Shown here in pieces: positions 17,124 through 27,451 of a DNA stretch of 43,571 nt. The translations under genes were made by a program, and so were the position numbers. The first letter of the stretch is position 1; every line of letters starts with the position of its first letter. The stretch spans positions 1 through 43,571 of the forward strand of contig JAGLED010000015.1 of NCBI GenBank assembly GCA_023145215.1, written 5' to 3'. The stretch comes from Rhodospirillales bacterium (GTDB lineage Bacteria > Pseudomonadota > Alphaproteobacteria > Rhodospirillales > Casp-alpha2). The notes under the pieces were generated by a model that saw nothing but the letters and a program-made list of their open reading frames with translations, ran no database searches and had not been told where the DNA came from.

Positions 17124-18062
17124 GTGGCCGACTCGCTTCCCGAAGCGAAAGCCGCCCGAACCCGCCCGGAGGCCGTCAACCGACCGCTCGAGGGCGCGAT
17201 CTGGATGATCGCGTCCTGCGCCTTTCTGGCCGGGCTGTCGGCGCTTGGCCGGCATCTCTCGCAACTTGGCGTCGATCCGATGCAGATTGTTTTCTGCCGC
17301 CTGGTCTTCGCATGGATGTGTATGCTCCCGTGGTTGTTGCACCGGGGCATCGGCTCGCTCGGCACGTCGCAATTCAAGCTCTATCTGGTGCGCGCGTGCT
17401 GCTCGATGTGCGCCATGTCGACGTGGTTCTATGCGCTGGCACTGATTCCCATCGGTGAGGTCACGGCTCTCAGCTTCGCGGCCCCCCTGTTTACCACCAT
17501 CGGTGCGGCGCTGATCCTGGGCGAAGTGGTGCGGCTCAGGCGCTGGACGGCGACCCTGATCGGGTTCGCCGGCGCGTTGATCATCATCCGGCCGGGCTTC
17601 GTCGAGATGAGCGCGGGGAGCTGGCTCGCCATCGCCTCCGCCGTCTTCATGGGCACGTCCGCGCTGATCATCAAGACGCTCACCAAGGGCGACGATCCGT
17701 GGACGGTGGTTTTCTTTTCGCACCTGATCATGATTCCCATCGCGCTGGTCCCGGCAATTTACGTCTGGACCTGGCCGACCCAGGAAGCGTGGATGTACCT
17801 GTTCGCCACCGGCCCGGTCGCCGTGCTCGGCCATCTTTTCCTGACCAAGGCGTTTTCGGTCACCGACGTCTCCATAGTGGCAGCGGTCGACTTTTCGCGC
17901 CTGCCGTTCGCGGTGTTGATCGGCTGGCTCGCGTTCGGCGAACTGACCGATCTCTGGACGTGGATCGGCGCGTTGGTAATCTTCGCGTCGTCGCTCTACA
18001 TCGTGCGCCGCGAACAGGCGGTGCATGCGAAGCCGAGCGTTCAGGACAAGACCGCGCCCTAG
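17124..18062 (+). CDS. EamA/DMT-superfamily transporter
   Basis: A 312-residue membrane protein with about ten transmembrane segments in two EamA repeats (about 28-165 and 175-300). Typical marks are CAFLAGLSALGRHLS, VTALSFAAPLFTTIGAALILGEVV and the second-repeat VDFSRLPFAVLIGWLAFGE. It begins at GTG 17124, two bases after the M81 stop, and so is co-transcribed with iclR. DMT proteins of this type usually export amino acids or metabolites, so removal of an excess product is a reasonable guess. The stop shares the palindrome CTAG with the stop of the convergent transporter gene. Confidence 0.85.
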   Translation: MADSLPEAKAARTRPEAVNRPLEGAIWMIASCAFLAGLSALGRHLSQLGVDPMQIVFCRLVFAWMCMLPWLLHRGIGSLGTSQFKLYLVRACCSMCAMSTWFYALALIPIGEVTALSFAAPLFTTIGAALILGEVVRLRRWTATLIGFAGALIIIRPGFVEMSAGSWLAIASAVFMGTSALIIKTLTKGDDPWTVVFFSHLIMIPIALVPAIYVWTWPTQEAWMYLFATGPVAVLGHLFLTKAFSVTDVSIVAAVDFSRLPFAVLIGWLAFGELTDLWTWIGALVIFASSLYIVRREQAVHAKPSVQDKTAP

Positions 18063-18988
18063 GATGTTGCCTGCGTCGTCGGCGTGACGGGCCGCCGGCG
18101 CGATTCCCGGTAGGTGATGTAGACGGTCGAAAGAAAGATCACTGTACCCCCGACCCACGTCCAGATGTCGGGGAACTCGCCGAACATCAGGTAGCCGACA
18201 CCCGCCGCCCACAAGAGCCGCGTGTAGTCCAGCGGGGCGACGATCGTCGCATCCGTGGTCCTGAGCGCCGTCGCCAGGGCGAGATGGCCGAGCGCCGCCA
18301 GAACGCCGATGGCGGTCATCAGGGCGAACTGTTCCCATGTCGGCCAGCTCCAGAAAATGATCGCCGGGATCAACGAGAAAGCGGTGAAATAGACGTTCGC
18401 ATAGAAAACCATGGTGACGCTGCTGTCGGTCCTGGAAAGCACCTTCACGCACAGCATCGAACACGCCCAGAACACCGTCGACGCCAGGGCGATGAACGCC
18501 CCGGGGCCGAACACGTCCGTACCCGGGCGAATGATGATCATGGTTCCGACAAACCCGACGGCAATCGCCGTCCAGCGCCGCACGCCGACTTTCTCGCCCA
18601 ACAGGAGCGACGCGCCGATGGTGATGAACAATACCGTTACGAAACCGATGGCGGTCACGTCCGCGACCGGCACCATACTGAGGCTAATGAAAAAGGTGGT
18701 CAGCGCACACACACCGAACATGGCCCGGATCAGTTGCAGCTTCGGCTGCTTGCTTTTCCAGTGGCTGCGGTCCTGGCGCAGCAGGAAAGGTATCAGAATC
18801 ATGAACCCGACGACGTTGCGGAAGAACACCACCACGATCGGGTGCACTTCCTGCGACACATCGCGCACCAGCACGTGCATCAGCGAGATCAGCAGGCTGG
18901 AAAGCGCCGCCCAGGCGGCCCCCTTGATCACCGACTTGCGGGCGTCGCCCTTGCCCTGGCCGTCACCGATGGCCGTTTCTTCACCCAT
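18059..18988 (-). CDS. EamA/DMT-superfamily transporter
   Basis: A 309-residue membrane protein with about ten predicted transmembrane helices in two EamA repeats. The same motif positions as its neighbour are seen (VADVTAIGFVTVLFITIGASLLLGEKVG and LDYTRLLWAAGVGYLMFGE). It is convergent with the other EamA gene, and their stop codons overlap by 3 bases in CTAG. The two are related but clearly diverged. Start ATG 18988 lies about 130 bases from the divergent Gfo/Idh gene. The substrate is unknown; S-adenosylmethionine, amino acids or drugs are transported by relatives. Confidence 0.83.
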   Translation of the reverse strand: MGEETAIGDGQGKGDARKSVIKGAAWAALSSLLISLMHVLVRDVSQEVHPIVVVFFRNVVGFMILIPFLLRQDRSHWKSKQPKLQLIRAMFGVCALTTFFISLSMVPVADVTAIGFVTVLFITIGASLLLGEKVGVRRWTAIAVGFVGTMIIIRPGTDVFGPGAFIALASTVFWACSMLCVKVLSRTDSSVTMVFYANVYFTAFSLIPAIIFWSWPTWEQFALMTAIGVLAALGHLALATALRTTDATIVAPLDYTRLLWAAGVGYLMFGEFPDIWTWVGGTVIFLSTVYITYRESRRRPVTPTTQATS

Positions 18989-19120
18989 CTATTTTATCCA
19001 CGGCGTTGCCGTCCCCGGAAAAGCTGCTACCGTCACGCCGGAATGGCGCGCCGAACGAGATGTTCTTTTTGAGTTGGTAACGGTGCGTCGTCAAACAAGA
19101 CTCTTAGGGAGAATGAAATA

Positions 19121-20095
19121 ATGATTCGTTGTGGTGTGGCCGGGCTCGGCCGTTGGGGCCGGGTGCTTGTCGATTCGGTCCAGGGGAAGTCGGACAAAGT
19201 TACGTTTACCGCCGGTGTCACCGGGCGCAAGGAGCGCGCGGTCGATTATTGTGAAGAGAAAAAGATCGACCTGCTCGACGATTTCACCGCGTTACTGAGC
19301 CATGCCGAAGTCGACGCCGTCGTCCTTGCGACGCCGCACACCCAGCACGTGGATCAGATCGTCGCCGCCGCCGAAGCCGGCAAGCCGGTGTTCTGCGATA
19401 AACCGCTAACGCTGAACGAAGCCGACGCCCGGCGCGCCGCTGACGCCTGCAATGCGGCTAACCTGCCGCTTTGCGTCGGATTCAACCGGCGCTTCCTGCC
19501 GGCCATGATCAAGCTGAAGGAACTGGCGACGTCGGGCGCGCTCGGCACGCTTCTGCACATCGAAGGCAATATTTCCGGCAACGGCGGCCTGCGTTACGGC
19601 GCCGATCATTGGCGCGCGTCGGAGACCGAAAGTCCGGCGGGCGGCATGACGGCGATGGGTGTACACATGATGGACGCGATGATGTCGATCGGCGGTCACG
19701 TCGATCACCTGCGCGCCGTCAGCGAACGCCGCGCGACGCCGGTGCCGGTCGACGACACCACGTTCGCGACGCTCAAGTTCGAGAGCGGCATCACCGGCGT
19801 GCTGACAACCCTTTTCGCGACCCATGCGCTTTGGCGCATCCAGGTGTTCGGCTCCAAAGGCTGGGCCGAGGTCCGCGATCAGGACCGGCTCGAGGTCCGT
19901 CTGATCGAGGGTGAAAACACCATCGAGGAATATCCCGGCTTCGACATGGAACGCGCCGAACTGGAAGCGTTCGCCGACACGGTCGCGTCGGGTGCCGAAT
20001 TCCCGGTGCCTCTGGAAGACGCCATCCACGGGATCGCGATCCTCGAAGCGGTCGTCAAAGCCTCGAAGACCGGCGACGACGTCAAGCTCGCGTGA
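19121..20095 (+). CDS. Gfo/Idh/MocA-family NAD(P)-dependent oxidoreductase
   Basis: A 324-residue dehydrogenase of the glucose-fructose oxidoreductase / inositol dehydrogenase family. The N-terminal Rossmann fold has GLGRWG (8-13). The family EKP motif is present as DKP (Asp93-Lys94-Pro95), Lys94 being the usual catalytic residue. A C-terminal beta-sheet domain follows, with GGMTAMGVHMMDAM at the family's GG-x-x-x-DxGxH position. GGGAGAATG stands just before ATG 19121. It is not clearly in an operon and converges with the pmp3 gene. The substrate, probably a sugar, inositol or polyol derivative, is not identifiable. Confidence 0.85.
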   Translation: MIRCGVAGLGRWGRVLVDSVQGKSDKVTFTAGVTGRKERAVDYCEEKKIDLLDDFTALLSHAEVDAVVLATPHTQHVDQIVAAAEAGKPVFCDKPLTLNEADARRAADACNAANLPLCVGFNRRFLPAMIKLKELATSGALGTLLHIEGNISGNGGLRYGADHWRASETESPAGGMTAMGVHMMDAMMSIGGHVDHLRAVSERRATPVPVDDTTFATLKFESGITGVLTTLFATHALWRIQVFGSKGWAEVRDQDRLEVRLIEGENTIEEYPGFDMERAELEAFADTVASGAEFPVPLEDAIHGIAILEAVVKASKTGDDVKLA

Positions 20096-20287
20096 TCACT
20101 CCCGGTGCGCGGCGTCGATCTTTTTGTCGGTGTTGTACTGGCTGAGGGCATATACCGACCAGATCGCGGCCGGCACCCACCCGATCAGGGTCAGCTGCAG
20201 GATCAGGCAGATCACGCCCTGAATCGGTTTGCCGATGGTGAAGAAATTAAGCCACGGGATCAGAATGGCGAGAATGAGACGTAGCAT
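20096..20287 (-). CDS. Pmp3/YqaE-family small membrane protein
   Basis: A 63-residue peptide with two transmembrane segments (about 3-22 and 26-46) and the Pmp3 pattern PWLNFFTIGKPIQGVICLIL followed by TLIGWVPAAIWSVYAL. Members in yeast and plants affect membrane potential and salt tolerance; bacterial roles are little known. CGAGGACCGCG precedes ATG 20287. Its stop directly abuts the stop of the convergent oxidoreductase (TGATCA, 20093-20098). Confidence 0.85.
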   Translation of the reverse strand: MLRLILAILIPWLNFFTIGKPIQGVICLILQLTLIGWVPAAIWSVYALSQYNTDKKIDAAHRE

Positions 20288-20310
20288 CGCGGTCCTCGTC
20301 TATTGTGGGG

Positions 20311-20336
20311 CGCCGCCGGTCTCCGGCGGCGTTCGT
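20311..20336 (+). terminator. Hairpin with T-rich tail upstream of queA
   Basis: CGCCGCCGG (20311-20319), loop TCT and CCGGCGGCG (20323-20331) form a perfect 9-bp stem. On the plus strand it is followed by TTCGTTCTTTATA, and no T-tract follows on the minus strand. It could stop read-through that reaches the queA region from the oxidoreductase gene, or act in a queA leader. It lies between pmp3 (minus) and queA (plus). Confidence 0.45.
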
Positions 20337-20398
20337 TCTTTATAGCATTTACGTTCCACGATTGTCCCGGCCGCCGCAAGGCTATAAAAACCACGCTC

Positions 20399-22593
<2,195 letters not shown>

Positions 22594-22600
22594 CCCCTTA

Positions 22601-22686
22601 CCCGGCGCGCAAGCGCGCCACCCTCTCCCCAGGGAGAGGGATTTAGCGCCGAGAGTTCCTTCTCCCTGGGGGAGAAGGACAGGATG
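22601..22686. repeat. Three consecutive intergenic hairpins after tgt
   Basis: Three near-perfect stem-loops follow one another. They are GGCGCGC/GCGCGCC (22604-22619), CCCTCTCCC/GGGAGAGGG (22621-22640) and CCTTCTCCC/GGGAGAAGG (22658-22678). No T-run follows any of them. The pattern resembles REP-like dispersed palindromes seen in many proteobacterial intergenic regions, of a different sequence family from the other repeats in this window. It may also end or protect the queA-tgt transcript. Confidence 0.6.
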
Positions 22687-22797
22687 AGGGGCGCCGCAAT
22701 TGTCATAAATATCGGTTAGGGCGTCGGCGTCTTCTGTGCTAAAATGCGCACATATTGCGACTCTAGTTAGAATACGAACAATAACGAGGAGGCGCCG

Positions 22798-23355
22798 ATG
22801 TTACGCATTCTGATGGTTAGCTGCATTCTACTGAGTGCCGGTCACGCCGGAGCGCAGGAACAGGACGTGCTCAAACGGTTGATGAACGAGCCGGTCACGC
22901 TGTTCGACTGGGGCATCGCCCAACTGGACAAAGACATCAAGCGCGCCGCCCAGCGCACGATCCCGAAATATGTGGGCGATCCGGTCACGGGGTCATTCTA
23001 TGACTGGCGCAGCAACCGGGTGACCCTGTTCGTGTCCGTGCCGGTGCCGAAGGAAAGCCGCACGCCCGCCGCCTGCGCGATGACATTTCAGGACGTCGTC
23101 GGCGACCTGACCCGCAACACCCCCAAGGGGCCGAGCGCGGCGGGCTGGTATCTCCTGAACGCGTTCAAGCCGAAGGCGCATTTCTGGACCGACCGGTTCG
23201 AGGACGTGGGTGCGAAGCTCTTGGATGTGGTGACGCTGGAAATCACCTTTATCCCGGCGACATACGAGGCGTTCGAAGGTAAGCAGCAGCGTGTCCGCTG
23301 CATGGGGCGTCTCGATGCGTCTTATGAGGAACTGACGGTCGAGGTGACATCTTAA
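22798..23355 (+). CDS. Small secreted protein of unknown function
   Basis: A 185-residue protein with a signal peptide (MLRILMVSCILLSAGHAGA, cleavage about residue 19) and a mature part of about 166 residues that is probably periplasmic. A strong GAGGAGG precedes ATG 22798. The mature region has an amphipathic start (DVLKRLMNEPVTLFDWGI), a beta-rich core (VTLFVSVPVP) and two cysteines that could form a disulfide. No family is recognised. It lies alone between tgt and queF, with its own promoter-like AT-rich upstream stretch. Nothing in it suggests a link to queuosine. Confidence 0.75.
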   Translation: MLRILMVSCILLSAGHAGAQEQDVLKRLMNEPVTLFDWGIAQLDKDIKRAAQRTIPKYVGDPVTGSFYDWRSNRVTLFVSVPVPKESRTPAACAMTFQDVVGDLTRNTPKGPSAAGWYLLNAFKPKAHFWTDRFEDVGAKLLDVVTLEITFIPATYEAFEGKQQRVRCMGRLDASYEELTVEVTS

Positions 23356-23409
23356 TTCACCCGGCATTCCGGCTTTGCCGGGCCCGGTTCGCTCTAATAA
23401 GATAACCGT

Positions 23410-23874
23410 ATGAGCGAGACCACTTATGAAACCCTGAACCAGCTCGGCCAGGCGAGTGAGCTGCCGGAAAGCCCCGACGCGGCGTCGCTTGAGTGCGTCG
23501 AAAACCCGCATCCCGGCACGCGCTATCTGATCCGCTTCACCGCGCCCGAGTTCACGTCCATATGCCCGGTCACCGGTCAGCCGGACTTTGCGCATCTGGT
23601 GATCGACTACGTGCCCGAGAAGCTGATCGTCGAAAGCAAATCCCTGAAGCTCTATCTGGGCAGCTTCCGCAACCATCCGGGCTTTCACGAGAAATGCACC
23701 GTCGACATCGCGCAGAAGATCATCTCGGCGGCGGAACCGCACTGGGTCCGCATCGGGGGCTACTGGTATCCGCGCGGCGGCATCCCCATCGATGTGTTTT
23801 ATCAGTCGGGCGAGCCGCCCAAGGGCCTGTGGCTGCCGGACCAGGGCGTGCAGCCTTATCGCGGCCGGGGCTGA
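23410..23874 (+). CDS. queF: NADPH-dependent 7-cyano-7-deazaguanine reductase
   Basis: A 154-residue type I QueF that reduces preQ0 to preQ1 in queuosine synthesis. The QueF motif is visible with catalytic Cys52 and Asp59 in the segment [10 protein letters not shown], followed by [14 protein letters not shown] and FHEKCT. The length fits the short, B. subtilis-like form of the enzyme. The gene stands alone on the plus strand and is convergent with queE-queD across a repeat-filled gap of about 230 bases. A short hairpin (23360-23382) lies just upstream, and no preQ1 riboswitch signature was seen. Confidence 0.95.
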   Translation: MSETTYETLNQLGQASELPESPDAASLECVENPHPGTRYLIRFTAPEFTSICPVTGQPDFAHLVIDYVPEKLIVESKSLKLYLGSFRNHPGFHEKCTVDIAQKIISAAEPHWVRIGGYWYPRGGIPIDVFYQSGEPPKGLWLPDQGVQPYRGRG

Positions 23875-23934
23875 TTTCCGTTCGTCTTTCCGGCGCGGGC
23901 CGGACTTCAGCGCGGTCAAATCTATTTTTCTGGA

Positions 23935-24090
23935 AAAGCTGTTTATCTGGACCCCGGCCTTCGCCGAGGTGACAGGCGTCGTCAGATTGGGTCACCCCAA
24001 ACTAGATTTGGGGCACACCCTCATGCTGAGGAGGCGGCGCAGCATCCGTCTCGAAGCATGGTCATGGGTCCTGAACCGAGTTCAGGACGA
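23935..24090. repeat. Cluster of dispersed intergenic palindromes between queF and queD
   Basis: Several hairpin-type repeats are packed together. They include TGGACCCCGGCCTTCGCCGAG (about 23949-23969), a CCTCATGCTGAGGAGG...CTCGAAGCATG unit (24019-24060) nearly identical to one at 29116-29157, and GTCCTGAA/TTCAGGAC (24068-24088, perfect 8-bp arms). The stretch holds no credible gene. It may serve as a bidirectional terminator between queF and queD. Confidence 0.6.
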
Positions 24091-24105
24091 CGGGAAGCCG
24101 CCGGT

Positions 24106-24462
24106 TCAATCCCCCCGGTACGTACACCCCGCCGTGCAAGTTTCCCACAACTTCACTTCGGAGAGCGCCGGTAGCGCCGGCTTGAGTTCCGCCCAGATCC
24201 ATTTGGCGATGACTTCGGAGGTCGGGTTTTCGAGCCCGGGGATGTCGTTCAGATAGTGATGATCCAGGCGTTCCCAGATCGGGTTGAACGCCTTCTTGAT
24301 GTCGGCGAAGTCCATCACCCAGCCTGTATGTGCGTCGACCGGTCCCTCGACCGCGAGGCGCACACGAAAGCTGTGCCCATGCAGACGCCGGCATTTGTGA
24401 CCCTCCGGGGTATTCGGCAGATCGTGCGCTGCTTCGAACGTGAATTCCTTGAAAATTTCCAT
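24106..24462 (-). CDS. queD: 6-carboxy-5,6,7,8-tetrahydropterin synthase
   Basis: A 118-residue QueD that makes 6-carboxytetrahydropterin from dihydroneopterin triphosphate. It is close to E. coli QueD in [38 protein letters not shown] and [11 protein letters not shown]. Zinc ligands His13, His28 and His30 and catalytic Cys24 are all present. ATG 24462 is chosen because GGAAAG precedes it and the N-terminus matches the family; a GTG at 24477 with upstream GAGGGG is a possible longer start adding five residues. It follows queE by about 22 bases on the same strand. Confidence 0.95.
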   Translation of the reverse strand: MEIFKEFTFEAAHDLPNTPEGHKCRRLHGHSFRVRLAVEGPVDAHTGWVMDFADIKKAFNPIWERLDHHYLNDIPGLENPTSEVIAKWIWAELKPALPALSEVKLWETCTAGCTYRGD

Positions 24463-24484
24463 CGTCTTTCCGATCACGGGCCCC

Positions 24485-25120
24485 TCAGGGGATGCCCAAC
24501 ACCTTATGGGTTTGCAGGCTGAGCCGCCATCGCGGATGCGCCCGGCAGTAGTCGATACAGGCTTCGGTATTCCTGACCGTGTCCGGCCCGTCCATCGGCT
24601 GAAGCATGAAATACGCGAAGTCGAGGTTTTCGAAACGCTCCGGCATGGCCTTGGCTTGCGGATAGACCAGTTTCAGTTCGTGGCCGCTCAGCTGTTTCAA
24701 TTTGGCATCGGCTTTGGGACTGACGCAGATCCAGTCGATCCCGTCCGGCGCCTTGATCGTGCCGTTGGTTTCGACCGCGATTTCGAAATCGCGGGCGTGA
24801 AGTGCGTCGATCAACGGATCGTCCACCTGCAACAACGGCTCGCCCCCCGTCATGACGACAAAGCGTTTCCCGGCCCCGTTCCCCGCCCATGTACTCGCGA
24901 CCGCATCGGCGAGGTCGTCCGCGGTTTTAAATGATCCGCCACCGACGCCGTCCGTGCCGACGAAATCGGTGTCGCAAAACGTGCAGACGGCGGTATCCCG
25001 GTCCTGCTCGCGCCCGGTCCAGAGATTGCAGCCTGCAAAGCGCAGAAAGACCGCGGACCGGCCGGTCTGCCGCCCCTCGCCCTGCAAGGTGTAAAAAATC
25101 TCTTTGACCTGGTACGTCAT
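24485..25120 (-). CDS. queE: 7-carboxy-7-deazaguanine synthase (radical SAM)
   Basis: A 211-residue radical SAM enzyme that converts 6-carboxytetrahydropterin to 7-carboxy-7-deazaguanine. The [4Fe-4S] cluster motif is the QueE variant CX14CX2C (Cys31, Cys46, Cys49), preceded by [21 protein letters not shown] and ETNGT, usual in QueE, are visible. It begins at ATG 25120 and is followed by queD on the same strand, so substrate and product enzymes share one unit. The flavin-reductase-like gene upstream ends about 50 bases before it on the same strand. Confidence 0.95.
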   Translation of the reverse strand: MTYQVKEIFYTLQGEGRQTGRSAVFLRFAGCNLWTGREQDRDTAVCTFCDTDFVGTDGVGGGSFKTADDLADAVASTWAGNGAGKRFVVMTGGEPLLQVDDPLIDALHARDFEIAVETNGTIKAPDGIDWICVSPKADAKLKQLSGHELKLVYPQAKAMPERFENLDFAYFMLQPMDGPDTVRNTEACIDYCRAHPRWRLSLQTHKVLGIP

Positions 25121-25168
25121 GGGAGCGGGTTTTACGCCGATTGCCCGCGCGCATCAATCTTAATGCCG

Positions 25169-25930
25169 TCAGGTCCAGTCGGGCCGGGGCTCACCCTTCG
25201 CCTGCATTTGCTTTTCCGTATAAAACGCGTCGGCGAAGATGTCGTGTTTGGGGACGGATTTCAAAGCCAGCATTTTGACGCTGGCGTCCACCATCACCGG
25301 GGGCCCGGCGATATAACACTGAAACCCGTAAAGAAGCTGGAAGTCCGCCGCGACGGCGTCGGATACCAGCCCGCTGCGCCTGCCGGAATTTTCTTTCGGT
25401 TCGGAAATCACGGTCACGAACCTGAAGTTCGGGTGATCGTGCATCAGCTTGATGAAATGACGCTCCAGATAAAGCTCGGTTTCGTCCCTGACCCCGAAAT
25501 AGAGATGCACATCCTGCTTGAGGTCCGATGCAAGGGCCGCTTCGACGATGGCCTTCATCGGCGCCAACCCGGTCCCACCGGCAATCGCCAGAAGCGGACC
25601 GTCGTGCCGGGCACGGAAATACGCGCCGCCGAACGCGCCCTGCACATCGACCGGATCGCCGGGCTTGAGGTCGTCGCAGATGAAATCGCTGACGCCGCCC
25701 GCGCCCGAACGACGGATATGCAACTCGATTGCGCCCGACCCCGGGGCGTTGGCGATGGAATAGTCGCGCGGTTCCTGATCGCAGATCTTAAAACTGGCGT
25801 ATTGCCCCGCGCGCCAATCGAACAACTCGCCCGACGCCGGCTCGATTTTTATGATGCGGACTTCGGGGGACGCAGCCTCAACCGCCGCCACCCGGCACGC
25901 CACGATATCGCCGGACATCGTCGCGCTCAC
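25169..25930 (-). CDS. FNR-family flavin/NAD(P)H oxidoreductase without 2Fe-2S domain
   Basis: A 253-residue ferredoxin-reductase-like protein. The FAD-binding motif RDYSIAN (55-61), nucleotide-binding GGTGLAP (118-124) and the late GPPVMVDAS motif are clear. It lacks the plant-type 2Fe-2S domain that related AscD or oxygenase reductases carry, so it resembles flavin reductase Fre. It may pass electrons to a separate partner or reduce free flavin. GTG 25930 overlaps the stop of the methyltransferase gene (GTGA); ATG 25918 is a shorter alternative. The physiological partner is unknown. It is not a recognised queuosine enzyme despite sitting just before queE. Confidence 0.8.
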   Translation of the reverse strand: MSATMSGDIVACRVAAVEAASPEVRIIKIEPASGELFDWRAGQYASFKICDQEPRDYSIANAPGSGAIELHIRRSGAGGVSDFICDDLKPGDPVDVQGAFGGAYFRARHDGPLLAIAGGTGLAPMKAIVEAALASDLKQDVHLYFGVRDETELYLERHFIKLMHDHPNFRFVTVISEPKENSGRRSGLVSDAVAADFQLLYGFQCYIAGPPVMVDASVKMLALKSVPKHDIFADAFYTEKQMQAKGEPRPDWT

Positions 25931-26712
25931 GACGGGTCGTCCGCAGCCCCGCGTGCCGCATGGCGGCCGTCATCGCGCGGGTACCTGTTGAGCCCCCTGG
26001 GCCGTTCGTGGATCGCATCCAGCGCGCGCTTGCGCTTGGGCTCGACCGCGACGGGCTGGGCGTACATCTGTTTGGCCGCCTCGATCATCACCACACCGGC
26101 GGCGGCCGGAAAGAGCTTCATGCCAATTTTCTCCCACGCGGCGGCGGCGCCCTGCAAAAGGCCGATGTCGACCGGCGGCACGAACAACGCGCGCGTGCTC
26201 TCGACCGGCATGAACATGTTGTCCCTGAGAAGTCGCGAGAGCTGGCTCCGCGAATACGGCCGGCCGTTGCCGAGCGGCGTCGATTCGAACCTGGCCCACA
26301 AGCCCCGCCGGTTCGGCACGACGATGACAAGCCGCCCGGAATCCGCCAGCACCCGCCAGGCTTCGCGCAAAAGCGGACGCACCTGTTCGGTGCATTCCAG
26401 CGCATGCACGATCAGAATACGGTCCATGCTGAGATCGGGGAGCGGCAGGTCTATCTCGTCGGCCAGCATCGTGAGACCCTTCTCGCGCACCGGCCAGTGC
26501 ATCACCCCCTGCCCGGCCGGCATGGCGGCGATGACGCGCGCCGCCTCGCCCCGGAACATATTCAGATAAGGCGTCGCGAATCCGAGCCCGAGCACGCCCA
26601 GGCCCGTCACGTCCGGCCATAGCTGGCGCAGGCGGCGGCGCACCATGCGCTGCGCCGTCCGTCCGAGGCGGCGTGCATAGAATTCACGAAGGTCGATTAC
26701 GTCGCACCACAT
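25927..26712 (-). CDS. Class I SAM-dependent methyltransferase-like protein
   Basis: A 261-residue protein with a Rossmann-type methyltransferase fold. Motif I is degenerate (VLGLGFATPYL, about 40-50), and the later HALECTEQVRPLLREAWRVLADSGRLVIVVPNR is the usual post-motif region. ATG 26712 is taken as the start; no strong Shine-Dalgarno site is visible, and longer frames run into the intergenic region. A similar protein is common beside gloB in alphaproteobacteria, but gloB is not seen here. Its stop overlaps the flavin-reductase start. The substrate is unknown. Confidence 0.72.
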   Translation of the reverse strand: MWCDVIDLREFYARRLGRTAQRMVRRRLRQLWPDVTGLGVLGLGFATPYLNMFRGEAARVIAAMPAGQGVMHWPVREKGLTMLADEIDLPLPDLSMDRILIVHALECTEQVRPLLREAWRVLADSGRLVIVVPNRRGLWARFESTPLGNGRPYSRSQLSRLLRDNMFMPVESTRALFVPPVDIGLLQGAAAAWEKIGMKLFPAAAGVVMIEAAKQMYAQPVAVEPKRKRALDAIHERPRGLNRYPRDDGRHAARGAADDPS

Positions 26713-26833
26713 GCGCGAGAGATTAGAACCTTTCCAGCGCCGGGTCATCCCCGCCGAAAGCAGGAGGTGACATCCCGGTGCAAATTCACCATATAGCTGG
26801 GAGAGATGATCATAACGCCTGGGGAGGGCTACC

Positions 26834-27451
26834 ATGAAACTTCGCTATTCGCCGACGTCGCCATACGTGCGCAAGGTTTCCATCACCGCCATCGAGACCG
26901 GTCTGTCCGACAAGATCGAGCGCGTCACCACCGATCCGTGGTCGGCGGAAACCGACCTCGGCAACTCCAACCCGATCGGCAAGGTGCCGTGCCTGATCAC
27001 CGACGGCGGCATGGCGATCTATGACAGCCCGGTGATCTGCGAGTATCTCGACAGTTTGAATACCGGCGAAAAGCTGATCCCGGCCTCGGGCGAAGCCCGT
27101 TTCAAGGCGCTGACGCTGGCCGCCGCTGCTGACGGCATGCTGGACGCGGGCGTTTTGCTGCTGATCGAAACCAAACGCCGTCCAGGCGAATTGAAATGGG
27201 ACTGGTGGGCGGAACGCCAGACCAGTGTCATCAACCGCTGTATGGATGTCTGCGACGCCGCCGCCGACAATCTGGCCACCACCGACGGGCCGATCACCAT
27301 CGCCGAAGCCGCCATCGGCGCCGGGCTCGGCTGGATCGACCTGCGGTTCCCCGATTTCGGCTGGCGCAAAGAGCGTCCGGCACTGGCGGATTGGTTCGAC
27401 AAGATTTCCGACCGTCCGTCCTTCGAACAGACGGTGCCGAAAGCCGCCTAA
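26834..27451 (+). CDS. Glutathione S-transferase family protein
   Basis: A 205-residue GST. The N-terminal thioredoxin-like domain starts MKLRYSPTSPYVRKV and holds the glutathione-binding turn GKVPCLI and DSPVICEYL (about 64-72). The C-terminal helical domain follows (ITIAEAAIGAGLGWIDLRF). ATG 26834 is preceded by GGGGAGGG. It is probably a detoxification or general glutathione-conjugating enzyme. It converges with the next GST-like gene; their stops overlap in CTAA (27448-27451). Confidence 0.88.
   Translation: MKLRYSPTSPYVRKVSITAIETGLSDKIERVTTDPWSAETDLGNSNPIGKVPCLITDGGMAIYDSPVICEYLDSLNTGEKLIPASGEARFKALTLAAAADGMLDAGVLLLIETKRRPGELKWDWWAERQTSVINRCMDVCDAAADNLATTDGPITIAEAAIGAGLGWIDLRFPDFGWRKERPALADWFDKISDRPSFEQTVPKAA

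Noticed and set aside
17118..19072. Long open frames opposite the two EamA transporters (about 450 codons each)
   Set aside because: Composition is Arg/Asp/His-rich without hydrophobic segments. The opposite frames encode clear ten-helix transporters.
22601..24090. CRISPR array
   Set aside because: The repeated hairpins are irregular in spacing, each unit is itself palindromic, and there are no uniform spacers or cas genes.
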